From: Monomorium pharaonis
Taxonomy: Eukaryota; Arthropoda; Insecta; Hymenoptera; Formicidae
DNA length: 64,000 bases
Direction: 5' to 3'
Assembly: GCF_013373865.1 (NCBI RefSeq)
Contig: NC_050470.1
Location: 3,518,373 to 3,582,372 of the forward strand
Shown here: piece by piece, positions 32,923 to 44,470 of the stretch
Numbering within the stretch: the first letter of the stretch is position 1
Layout of the letters: each line of letters begins with the position of its first letter
Program-made: the position numbers and the translations under genes
The notes under the pieces: model-generated
The model's input: only the letters and a program-made list of their open reading frames with translations
Told to the model about the DNA's origin: nothing
The model's database searches: none

Positions 32923-33174
32923 ATTAATGAAACTGAGTTTAGGGGAAGAATTCCAAGGGAAACAAGAGCGCGGCATAGAGAGGGGTTAAAGTATAGCACC
33001 GCAGACTGTGACATAATGGCCGGTAAAACCCATTTGGTCGAAATACGTGTCGAAATACGCACCGACATGAATGGGCAGCCGGATATCCTTTTCGCCGATG
33101 TCGACGTCACTGTCATCGTCGACGAAGTACGTGAGCTTTGCAGGAAGTATCGCCATGGATGGCAGTCTTTGTAA
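32923..33174 (+). CDS. short coding-like frame, unknown function
   Basis: An open frame on the plus strand from a TAG at 32920 to the stop at 33172-33174. The only methionine giving a sizeable product is at 33016 (52 residues, MAGKTHLVEIRVEIRTDMNG..., ending RHGWQSL). Codon use is strikingly coding-like: a long series of purine-any-pyrimidine codons (GCC, GAT, GTC, GAC, ATC) across 33070-33125. The encoded chain is acidic and valine-rich (ILFADVDVTVIVDEV). It may be an internal exon: GAA followed by GTACGTGAG (33127 onward) is a fair donor, and GAGTTTAG before 32943 a weak acceptor. No family recognised, and no partner exons seen. It could be a real small gene on the strand opposite the receptor, an exon of one, or chance. 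Confidence 0.35.
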   Translation: MNETEFRGRIPRETRARHREGLKYSTADCDIMAGKTHLVEIRVEIRTDMNGQPDILFADVDVTVIVDEVRELCRKYRHGWQSL

Positions 33175-33472
33175 GAACAGATCATGCGCCTATCGATGCG
33201 TATGTGTGTGCTCGACACGTGCGCGGGGCTGCGATATTTTCCTTTCTACGTCACTGCTGACGACATACGACAATATAAAAATACCGGTTGTAATAAAGAA
33301 TGGACAACGAATTGTTACAATGTCTAGTACACTGAGAAACGCAAGTATCCGAGGACGATCGATGAGGTGAATGAAAGTTCGGTATCGGATATAAATTTTT
33401 TTTAAATGCTTCAAATCATTTAACTAGTTTTTAATTTTAGTTATCTAATCAAAAAATAACCTTATTTAATAA

Positions 33473-33475
<3 letters not shown>

Positions 33476-33505
<30 letters not shown>
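33476..33505. repeat. (TC)15 microsatellite
   Basis: A perfect CT dinucleotide run. Confidence 0.96.
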
Positions 33506-33510
<5 letters not shown>

Positions 33511-36500
33511 ATTTTCATTTGCGCCTATATTAATTTTGGTTGTGCAACTCTTTACTTTTATTTTGTATCATTTTTCTTTTTATTTTTGTATGCTATCTTT
33601 ACTGTGTTATTTTCTTTGCTCTTACAAAGGGTTTGTCCTAGAAATAAATGCTTTATCTGTCTGTCTCTTGACTTGTGTTTTTATATAATTAAAAACAATC
33701 CATTAGAATGAGCTATTAAATAAAATATTAACGTGGCAATATTCAATATTACTGAAAAGTTTCATAGCGAAAAATTGAAGAGAAATGGTACTCTAGAAAT
33801 TTATAATCTTATTGTCATTATCACGCACACCGTGGTTCTTCTTTATAATCCTTACTCATCCTTTTTGTTTGCCGCGTTTCAACCTCGAAGGGAGCAACTT
33901 TCAATAAACTTATATACCGAGTAAATAGGATTACTTTTATAGAACGGCGTCAGGAGCGGTTTTTACAGCCCCGACGTCATCCTCATCGTCTCGACCGGTT
34001 AAGTCTTCCAGGCACCGGCAGAATCCACGCTATGAATGGCAGCTCTCTTGAATACCAGCGTGAATTCGCCCACCCGAGTATTCATGCGTGGGCATCATCG
34101 CGCGCACACCCCAGCCTTTATGCATATAGTAATATATATCTACTCGCGGAAGCCCACCTAACTGTGGGTCACGTGTGGACGACAGCTCGATTAACTCTCT
34201 CAGTCCCGCGCTTTTCGTCATGTACCTCATGCTAAACGGGATAGTTTAGGCCTCACAAAGATTTTCATGCTAGTGACAGTCTATTCTCTGCGATCGGGAG
34301 CATCGATGTATACGAGATTCAGACATAAACGTCTCAATACTTAGTACAGTTACCGTCTTGTCGCTCATGTAAACATAGATTTCATTTTAGAGAAATTTTA
34401 CTGAAACAGCAGAATTTACAACATGCCAGTAACTGAGTTTATATCAGTCTTGAAATAAACGATTTAATCTTCTGTATTTTATATCCAATTTCGTATACTG
34501 AACGCTAACTTGTAGTGAAAAGATCAATTGCACACTTGCATTTTAACTGCATACGTTGGTCTACAGCGTTTGACATAAAATAATACTCGCTTGTAACTGT
34601 AATACATGCAAATCTGCTTATTTGGCTATTCTGTCTAAAAAAAAAAGAGTAAGTAATAAAGAGATACGCAGTCCCAAAGCAAATTACGAAAGACCAGAAA
34701 AGAGCGCAAAAAAACATGAAATAAGTAAAATTTCGCGCGGACGTCGCAGATTCATGCATATATTAAACTTTTTCTGTAAATAATAATTTTGTTAATTATT
34801 TATGAAAAATGTTATATTTTTTATTTTCCATTAAGAGATTTTTACAAATCGTTTTCATATTTAGTTTTTGTAAAAAAATATATTTAAAATTATGGAACAA
34901 GATGGCAATATAGTTGAGAGATCAGATAAATTATAAAAATGTTTTACCTTTTGTTCTAATAAGGTATTAAAAATGTGTCGGTGAATTAAATCCGTCACAT
35001 ATGTAATATTAAATAAAATAGTAATAATAAAATAAATTCTTTTTACAGGAATTGTGATATCTACAGAGATTTAGAGTGCATTTTACGCAGTCGCATTACG
35101 ATTACGCATGTGCCGCCTTTATCATCGTTTACGAGGCAGATCAACGTGTCGCGATACACCAAGTAATTTCCATAAAGACAAACATTACTATGTCCATCTG
35201 GTATCGTAGCACATGCTCGCGCCGCGACATATTCGCGAGATGTGCATTTGGTTGCACGTTGCACGTAGCTCTGCATTCCCGCACGGTGCAACGATGACTC
35301 TCAACTCGATATGAGAACGTTAGTGCTACTGCATGAGTATTATCGTTTACCCGCAAGTTTCGCCGTTGTATTATGCGATTGATGATGTTGACACCTGCGA
35401 GAAAACGATACGGCACGACTACGCAACAGTTGCAGTTAAGAATGCCAATTATACGATGCCAATTACTTTGCTCATTGTCGATCTTTGCGTACTCTCTTTT
35501 AATGTAAATATTGTAAATAATTACAAGATCGTCTGTAATAAAAAAAAGTATCATAAATTAAACGCAAATGATTGAAACGCGTTAATTAAATATATTAAAG
35601 AATTTTTTAAATATTATTTGCCTGGGATTTTCTACAACATTCGGAGTTTTCTTAGCGTATCTTGTTGGTGCTCTTTTATGGGGAAGGAATCCTAATAAAT
35701 AAGCGTCGTTTAGTAAATACCAAGACATTCTTTACAGGAACATGCACAAAAGGCGAAGTCATGAGGAATAATATTCGCATCTGGCATCGAGCATTTTTAT
35801 TCCCTTCGAGTGCATTCATCTTGTAACGTAACGGCAAAGTTAAAGCAACGCTGTTGCTCAACGGCATTTTTCATTTCCGTCGTTACACTCGGAAGAAGTC
35901 TGAACTAGTCCACACCACTGCCGCTATAAAACTGTCTCTACCAAGCAGTACCTCCCTTTGCCTACGCGATAAATTTTCCGAAAAGTCAGCAAAGTCTATC
36001 AGTCAGTGCTTGTGCGGCCAGCGTTCGTGTCATCCCTCTCAGATTCTCTTCGTCGGATGTTGGGACTCTGAAGGAGAGTACCGAAAATTATTATCACGTT
36101 AACGTAGCGTTTGCTAAATCCATACCAAACGAGTGAAAGAGAGGGAGTGAGAGAGAAAGAGAGAGAGAGAGGGAGACGTTTAGAGAGTTTCCTTGACATC
36201 AAAATGACGTTTCGCGCACATTGCACATACTAAATTCTGCAAAGCTCTGCATCGGGTGATCGTAGCAATCGCCGCATCGATGTCTAGACTCGAGCGAATA
36301 ATATAGAGTAATTATATAGAGTACAGACAATATAAGATGGAAGCTAAAACTTACAAAAATGTAGTAGAATAAATTAAAATCACTTTATGATATACGTATA
36401 TATAAGTTCACGTTTAATCAAGTAGTATATAATAACTAAGAAAAAAATTTGTTTCTTGATTGTCTTCTTATTTGGCTCTTTTTTTTAAATGTGTATCAAG

Positions 36501-36529
36501 GACAAGTTAATCGTAAGGCAGCCTATTAT

Positions 36530-37050
36530 CGCCGCGAGATGTACAAAATTTGTATCGAGCCTAGCAACGTGTGACTAACGCGTGGGTGTGCATCAACGGG
36601 ATGTGTTGCTGCGGGAAAAGCTCGGTAGAGCGTCCGGGAGAGAAACTCTGGACCGAGGATCGCACGTGTGTTCGTCTGTGTAGCAGAGAGGCGAGAGAAG
36701 GAGAGCAAGAAAGGGACGCTCGGCGGCGGATGGAAGGGAGGACGCCGAAGCGGAGGCGGGCGGAGGCTCGAAGCTCCATTGATCCACGAATATATACACC
36801 GCCTACGACGTAACTTTGATCACGCTGTAAACAGGATACCCGTCGTGTAGCGCGCTGTTGCCTTCATCTTAAGAAAATACTTTTCTCGTGCAGAGCGCGA
36901 GCGCGGCGCGGCGGGCCGCGTTTCGACGTACTTTGCACAAGAGACCCTTGATTTTTGTCACCTGCTCGAGTTGCCGTGTTCGATAGTGACAGCGCCCGTG
37001 GCAGAATTGAAACGCGAGTGGGGTTGTCGTTTCTGTCGTTTGGTTCGAAA
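36530..37050. promoter_or_regulatory. CpG-rich island, possible promoter
   Basis: The strongest G+C and CpG concentration in the window, with GCGCGAGCGCGGCGCGGCGG-type sequence near 36896 and a GGCGGATGG/GGAGGCGGGCGG purine-rich run at 36700-36775. On the minus strand a 70-base pyrimidine-rich tract ends in CTACACAG (plus 36681-36688), which could serve as an acceptor for an untranslated exon. No coding match. A role as a start-site region of the receptor gene or another transcript is inference only. Confidence 0.3.
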
Positions 37051-38034
37051 GTATAACGATACACTAGAATATCCCGTTAAACAAAGCTATTTATTCTCGA
37101 ATTTATTTTAAAAGCCAGAAAAATCAGTATAATTTCACAATTTTTTAAAATTTTGTATGAAATAAAACTTACATATTTAAAAACAGATTTAATTTTGATG
37201 AAATTTTATATTGTAACATTATTTTAATTTTTTATCATTTTCTCCGTAATTTTATCGGTTGATATTGAAAACCATTAATTGATGTGACGTAATATGAAAA
37301 GACTAAATTTATATCCTACATGATGAGGGATGATCGTTACACGAGTAAGACTAATCAAATTTTCTAAAACTGACCCATATTTTATAAAATTCTTTTAAAA
37401 GTATATACATGTATATATATATATATACATATATAAATTTTATATATTCGTAACATCCTTATTACATACTTCGCTATTGACCAGGAAGAATAACAAAAAA
37501 GGACATTACGTACGCGAATATTCTTTTGACATATTTACTTACAACGAAGTGTACTTAATTCACGTAAAAGATCGCGACCCCTCCGTGGAGTATGCTGAAA
37601 GGCGATGCAGCTCTTATCTGGTAAAAAAGTTTAAAGCTTCATTGATCCGGAAAGGGTTTACGGCGGCTACCAGGTAACTTTGATCACATCGCGCACCGCA
37701 ACCAAAGTACTCTATCGATCCTCGTTTCCTCCCATACCGAATAATAAATTTAAAGACGTTCTTACGACAATTTTAGGTCAACCTAATAGAAATCCTCTTT
37801 TTTATCAATTTCGCTCTTCACTTTTTTCCTCCTTCTCCCCCCCCCTCTCTCTTTCCGAATAAAATTTCAATCTTAAGATTCTTATGCGATTAATTTTTGT
37901 TAATGTTCAGAATTTGAGAATTGCAAAAAGTATCTAGAGCAAGATCGACTGATTCTCTGTTCTGCAGTATAATAGCCTATAGTATAAATCAATAATACCA
38001 AGGCATTTCAATCGGATTACCCATGCGATCGAGC

Positions 38035-38066
38035 AATTATATATATTATATATTCCTATTGTATGC

Positions 38067-38104
<38 letters not shown>

Positions 38105-38111
38105 TGTATGC

Positions 38112-38152
<41 letters not shown>

Positions 38153-38159
38153 GTGTGTG
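38035..38159. repeat. compound TA repeat with a 45-bp tandem duplication
   Basis: Two copies of ATTGTATGCG followed by (TA)n, starting near 38058 and 38103, with TA-rich sequence on both sides and a GTGTGTG end. The isoleucine-tyrosine-rich minus-strand frames here are artefacts. Confidence 0.93.
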
Positions 38160-38587
38160 AGCCATATCGAATCCCATATATTATTGGTAATAGACGGCGC
38201 GGATAGATAACACAAAGACGTAAGAGTTTCAGTATCGATCGAACTTTACAGATGTCCATGCGCTCTGCGTGTTGGCTGTAATAAAATGATACTTTTAAAC
38301 GCGTGAAACATTGCTGATAAAAATAATAATTGCATAATAATGTCTTAGTTAATTACTTTGTCATAGTAATTACAAATTTATCGCGATGAAAAAAAGCATT
38401 CCATGAAACACTGCTCCCGAAGGATATAATCTACATGTCTAATTATTCATTCATCATTATTATATTCGTCCATCACATAATAAGATAATTAAATTGATGC
38501 AAGGGCTTTTAAACCAATTGTATTGTATTGTATTTTTCTCATGTAAAGTATCAGTTTATCTTTTGATTAATTTTATTTTTAGAAATA

Positions 38588-38680
38588 CACGTATGTTAAA
38601 TGCAATCACGCTATGTTAAATGCAATCCTTTATATTGTTCACGTACACGCTATGTTAAATGCAATCCTTTATATCGTTTA
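38588..38680 (+). repeat. minisatellite, 39-bp unit, about 2.4 copies
   Basis: CACG(C)TATGTTAAATGCAAT occurs at 38588, 38607 and 38646. The last two copies continue with the shared CCTTTATAT(T/C)GTT. The first copy is truncated to 19 bp. Confidence 0.92.
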
Positions 38681-39428
38681 CCTGAACATAATTTTAAAAT
38701 CTAGTAGAGCTTTATGTAAGTTTTGCATGTTCTTGTATTAAAGAAGATAAATTATAGTTCCCAAAAATAGACGTCTGTTTTACGTTTCAAGGTTATTAAA
38801 CATCCTTCAGGACTTTTAAATCAAACTACACACATCACAACGAACAAGTTTTGTGCATCCTTAAGCGGTAAATCGAGTGCCCGCTTCGGTAATGTAAGCG
38901 CATGAGATCGAGGGGTTTCAGTTCCGAGTACAAAAGTCTCGCACACACGAGCATGCAAATGCAAGTGTACGGGCTTAGTTTCGTGCAAACATCGCAGTGA
39001 AGCCCGCTAACGATGCGGATAACGAAGACTTAAGTGCCTCCAAATTTGTGGAAACTAACGTGACCGAGAGTAGTACCTCCGCATCGGTCGCATACTTACT
39101 GACGATACATAGCGCGTATCGTTGGCCACACGATAGTTGTGCGGTCTAACGGGAAGGAGAGAAACCACATCGGAAGGTCGCATACGGAAGCTCAAGTTCA
39201 AGTTTCGACTCGGTCTAATCAAAAGCCTTAATTGGCTTTCGGCCAACAGAGGCGCGACACCGGGCGCTTCATTTCATGCGGATACGAACCTTCCATAGTT
39301 TATGCGAATTCCCGTTGGAATCGGTGCCCGAGATGCATAGAATATCCTAACACAGTTAGACATTTAGAGCATGACGCAGACTGAATATAAAGAACCATAG
39401 CTTTATTATATAATATATATAATCTATA

Positions 39429-39657
39429 TACGGAGAAAATTTTTTAGTAAAAATTGCTAAAAATTTTCTACTTGAAAATTACCATGTACGATAGTGGATC
39501 ATAACTATGGATCATAAAAAGTTTCAGAGAATTATATTATAAGTAGTATAAATATTAAGGTAATTTGATAAAAAACGTACAAATTTTTATAACTTTTTCT
39601 TTGGTCCACGCTTACTATTTATCGTAGTAATTTTTACTATAAAATTTTCTCCGTGTG
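39429..39657. mobile_element. about 230-bp MITE with CGGAGAAAATTTT ends
   Basis: The left end CGGAGAAAATTTTTTAGTAA followed by AAATTGCTA is matched by the reverse complement of the right end, CACGGAGAAAATTTTATAGT then AAAAATTACTA. About 30 bp of arm align with two or three mismatches; the interior is not symmetrical. A TA precedes the left end. The target duplication is unclear because the left terminal CA is missing. It is a non-autonomous element with no open frame. Confidence 0.8.
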
Positions 39658-42600
39658 CATACATATGTGTATATATAAATATATATGTGTATAGATAGAT
39701 AGATAGATAAATACTTATTACATATGTACATTTAGTTTGTAAAAGTCGATGCAAAAGTTTGTGTGAAATACAAGCAACAAACTTCGATACAATTTATTGA
39801 AGAAAAATTTTAGGAAGAGAGCAGAAAGAATGTCCGGAACGTCGAAATAATAATGTGTGGCAAGAATGTGTGACAAGAATGTGGAATGCTATTGAGCGTG
39901 TCTCGAAAATTTTTAACGAGAACAACTTTGCGCTCGCTGCATACAAGTTTGAAAATGTATGGAATTCATTACTACTTGAATAGACCGTCAGTGCCGTCGA
40001 GCCTATTGTTCGAGTTTTCCGCGGGATGCAAAATCGAAAGTGGTGCAAATCTATGCGCAAGCAACTTAAATTAGATTTTCTTGCTAGGACGCATCACGCT
40101 TTCCCGATGGCAGAACAGAAGGCAAGGGAAAACGTTGAAAGTCGCATCAAATTCGCCAATTGTTCTTTCGAGTAATCAAATACAGATAGAATACATATTC
40201 ATCGAGATCGTTAAAAGAAATCCGATATAGTTTTTCGAGAATATTTTATTTCTCAACGCGCTCTTTTCACGTTTCTTATTTGCTTCAGCATAAATTTTTA
40301 CTTGCTGTCGTATCAAATTTGAAATAAATACCAGATAGTATTTTCGTTCAACACAATTCTTTAAATACAATTATATAAGCGTGATGTACTTCGGAATTAT
40401 TGTTTAATTCTTGAATAAGGTACCTTGATAAACTTTAGAATCAAATTTTTATTTATTTAATTATTTTAATTAGGCTAAACTTTCAAACAAGCTTTCAAAA
40501 AACTACGTCGTTTATAGAATTAGACTTGAAAGCCTTGAAATGCCTTTTTTCTAATTTTATCATTCATAATTAAGAATACATTTATGTATATATAAAATAG
40601 GATTTTTTAATCTAAAATTGTATCTAAGCAATCATAAACCGGAAAATTTAACTGGATATACTCGGTTATCCGTTGATAAAAGTCTTAGCTTAGCTGAAGA
40701 AAGTCATTCTTCAGTTGCAGCATCGAAAATTTAGCGCCTTTTGAGCTAGTTATCCAATTTTAGCAAGCGTAAAAAGAGGATTCACGGATTTTCCGCTCTG
40801 CAACGCTTTCGGTATTTTATCCGCTTTATGAAGCAACGCGAGGAAGTCAGCGAAGCGAATTGTCGCCGCGACGTGCATCGAACCGTGAACGCATAGGAGT
40901 TAAAGTAAAATAACACTGCAAACTCGGGCAAAGTGCGCTGGTATCCTCATGTGGAAATTGTACAAGCACACGTTATAATTACTTTACCCGCGTCCGCGTC
41001 AACGTCTCCTGTGATGAAGCGTCCGAATTTTTTCAGCAGTTCTCACAAATCGAAAAGTCACGTCCGTTCGCGTCGAACGTCGAAAAACGGATAGGGGAAC
41101 GGCGTTCCATGTCATGTTTGGCGAGATTATTTTTTTTATAATGGCTGTCTTAAAATAAATTTTATAATATTACATCGCGTGGAACGGCGGAAGGCAAGCG
41201 GCAGCATTGTGAAGTTATACCGGTCTAAACATTCCGCGCCTACGCGACATAGGCATAACGTATGGTTATTTCTGACGGCCCCCTTTTCGCCAAGCTGTCA
41301 CCCGGCATGCAAAATACGCAGATTACATTCTGTAGTAACCGCTGCGTATCGACCGACGTGTCGGTGATGCGTTCTGTAAATGGCGGCGCCGTCTCTCAAT
41401 TTAGCTCCCTTTGCCATGTACTTAAAAGCACAGCGACACGCGCTCAGTCTCGCTTAAAGCTCGTAGGCCCTAATTAGCTTCGGTACAAATAAAGGGTCAC
41501 CCCTCAAAAGAGAAAAGCGGTGAAAAGCCAAGGGAGGAAAGGAAGGCATATAGAGGGATACGCTACTCTAGACGCCCTTAAAAATTCTCATAGGCTTCCT
41601 CGATCGGTCGAAGGACGATTTAATTGCAGCTTCCGCGTGCTGCAATTCGTTAATTATAGCACGCTTTCATGTTCGCGCTGCAAAATCATTTATACGTATA
41701 ATTGTCGGTCGAATTAATCCAGAGAAATAAAGTTATTGCTAAATTACAATGTCCTAGTTTTTTTTTTTTCCGGGACCTGTTTCGAATTCAAACGAGCGAA
41801 ATTGTAAATCCGCATCACCGTCGCGTGGTTATGCAATTTTATGAGTTTTATCTCTGAAACTTTTATTAACTATATACGTAACCCATTTATAAGTGACGAG
41901 TGTACAAATATAACGTGCATGTACGCATGCGCGTGCGTATGTGTATTTCCAGCTCCACAAACTGTTTGCATATTACGATTCTTCTTTACTATTTCCTTTT
42001 TGAAACTTGTCGAATATCTCTAATGAAAGAACTTTGCGAGAACGACATCGTGCAGTTTCTGGAATTTCATTAACGCGGGCTGTGCCGAATTTCTCGAATT
42101 GACCTCGCGCAAGCGTGAGCTTTCCACCGTCAGATTTTCGACGGTATTTCAGTTTGAGCTTTCGTGTTGGTTGCATACGCGTTCGCTTTCTTCTTCTATT
42201 TTCGCATGTCTTGCAGCCGGGCGAAAGTCGGCGCCGGCCGTAAAAGGACCGCTGGGGATTAATTAGTCGTACGTTAATAAACTTACGAAACAAGGGGCGA
42301 GAGCGAGCGTGACGACTTCTCTCGAGCTTGCTGCTCTCTTGTTCTCGCATTATCGCTAACAAGGGCGCGATAAGCTTCGTTTCTTGGTATTTCCCCGGAG
42401 TAAAGGGCAATTCGAGAGACCCAATTCAAGAGGCAATTCGGAGCGCGAGAACACGAGAACACGCGTAATTGCAAAGTGCACGTTAAAAAAGACGTAATAT
42501 AATAATTATATCTTGCGAAACATGAATCAGAAGAGAAAAATGCAACTCTTACGTTATAAAAAGACGTCAGGAAAAATGTCTAAAAATATGATTTATAGCG

Positions 42601-44059
42601 GATTAAATTAAAAGGCGATAAACGTGGTAAGTGTAATAAGTCATGCGTTTCATATTTTTTACATTTTTTAAAATAAATATTCCATTGCATTGTATTTGCA
42701 TATATTTTTATTATATTTGTGACTTTCAATTTTTGTCAGAATCAGTACATGCAACCGTGAAAAACAGATTATAAATATAATAATAATAAAAAAATGTAAA
42801 AAGGTTTATCAAATTGTTAATTAGAGATTTTGTTCGCTCATTTTTAAATTGTACGCGAATTGTTCCAACTTATAATGAATTCTTCAATTAGCCAAGCACT
42901 TAGGAAGTACTTATGTTTCAAGTACTAATGAAAAGACGCGATACAATTAACAAAGATAATAACAGCCACAATAGAACAGCGTAAGAATTAGCAATTTCGT
43001 ACATGAACTTATTTCAGAAATTTCAATTAATTGTGAAATTTTTTATAGCTTTTTATAGTAGTAGTAGAGCGAACTGTATTGTAATAAATGAAACGTATTT
43101 GTTTCAAATTGAATTACATTAAACATTTAAAACGAACCAAATCGAGAAAAGTTGTTTTACTTTTGCATTACGATTTATGTAAGAATGCGTTTAAGAAAAC
43201 GTTTTTATTGTTTCTCGGGGCTCAGCTAGAATTCACTTTGCGCAAAAGTAGATATGATAATTCTCATTAGTAACTGCTGCTCTTCCGTTTGCAGCCACGT
43301 TTCTCCCATCTCACATAAGAAATAAGCCATTAGTGAGATACGGCGGGACGTGGAAAGACAGTCGAGAAGCAGAAAAGGCAGTGCTTATAAATAGAACGGC
43401 CGTGGGTACCGGGTATATGGATAATGTTTTCACGACGAGAGGGAAATTTCTGCGGCGAGTTATTACCTGCAACGTGGTGAGAATAAAGGCTCACACGGTG
43501 CGAGGTATTCTTCTGCAGCCTTTTTTATTGGATCTCCGTCCTTGCGGGAATCTTTGTAGAGGAAATTTTATTTTTTGCCCGGCGCGATAGACGCCTTGTT
43601 TTAAACTGCAAGGATGAGATGGGCTCTCTGTGCGCGCCTTTTCTCCCGCTAAGCCCGCAATAATTCATGACACATTCGACTGGATCTTACGTGTAACCAA
43701 ATTACTTGCCAAATCTATAAAAAAATATTCTTTTGGACACTTTTCTCCACAAAATCTTGTGCACCCTCGTTAGTGATTGTAAACTTTTACCTTACTTTAA
43801 AACAATCTTGAGTATTAGATAAAAAATGGGCAATTACATCTTATTATTTTTTTTTCTTATAAAGATAAAAACCCCAAATGGCAAAGATCATTCAAAACAT
43901 AAAAAAAAATTTAGTTATAACTTGATTTTAATCCTTCAGCTAATTAAAAAATCTTAGACATCTATTGCAATTTATTTTGCGACAATACATATTATTCGAC
44001 AAACTGTGCCGAATGGACAAAACAAATCGTACGTCATAGTGTGCAGTGTGATGAAATCG
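39658..44059. other. non-coding DNA with CpG-richer patches
   Basis: A GATA run (39694-39709) sits near the left end. CpG-rich segments at 40690-41480 and 42000-42480 are open in several frames, without motifs. No exon recognised; the rest is AT-rich. Confidence 0.5.
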
Positions 44060-44470
44060 TTATGCAGTATAGGGTTCACGATTACGTGGCACGTGAGTGT
44101 TCTCCACTAGACGCGCTCCTTCGGGAATCAAACGAGCGATAATGGTTGAATTGATATCCGGCGCGTGGAAATGGAGCCTGGTGGCTCGCAGCCATCGCAT
44201 CATATCGGTATACAAGGGTTTATGGTTCTCGCGTGCTGGCATGTTGCCCATAAATTGCGTCCACAACGGCCACGCGACGTTCCGACGGTAGGACGTCGAC
44301 GTGTTGCGTATCTGCCTAATACCTTTCTGGCATCCTGCATAGCCACGAGCACCTGTTATGCTCGAATAACGAGGCGTGTTTTTAGGGTGCTCGGATAGAC
44401 CATTGACCGATTTTACAGCAGTTGAACCGTATGAGCAATTTCCATTCTTTCCTTGTGATTTTCCAATCAT
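44060..44470 (-). CDS. 136-codon open frame, unknown, low confidence
   Basis: A minus-strand frame from ATG at 44470 to TAA at 44060. The last 75 codons look more coding-like than the rest (SYRRNVAWPLWTQFMGNM..., ending HVPRNREPYTA), with many G/C-ending codons. The first half is unremarkable. No domain or family recognised, no signal peptide, no membrane segment. The plus strand is also open here (44097-44398), so composition may explain it. It could be a fossil coding fragment. Confidence 0.18.
   Translation of the reverse strand: MIGKSQGKNGNCSYGSTAVKSVNGLSEHPKNTPRYSSITGARGYAGCQKGIRQIRNTSTSYRRNVAWPLWTQFMGNMPARENHKPLYTDMMRWLRATRLHFHAPDINSTIIARLIPEGARLVENTHVPRNREPYTA

Larger units (their letters stand above)
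33175..39428. other. non-coding DNA with CpG-rich and simple-repeat segments
   Basis: No exon recognised. It contains a CT microsatellite at 33476-33505, CpG-richer patches at 33940-34240 and 38860-39300, the promoter-like island at 36530-37050, a GA-rich tract at 36131-36175, a pyrimidine tract at 37811-37857, and the TA compound repeat and minisatellite listed separately. Confidence 0.5.

Noticed and set aside
37934..38259. Ile-Tyr-rich minus-strand frames
   Set aside because: They are the translation of the TA compound repeat.
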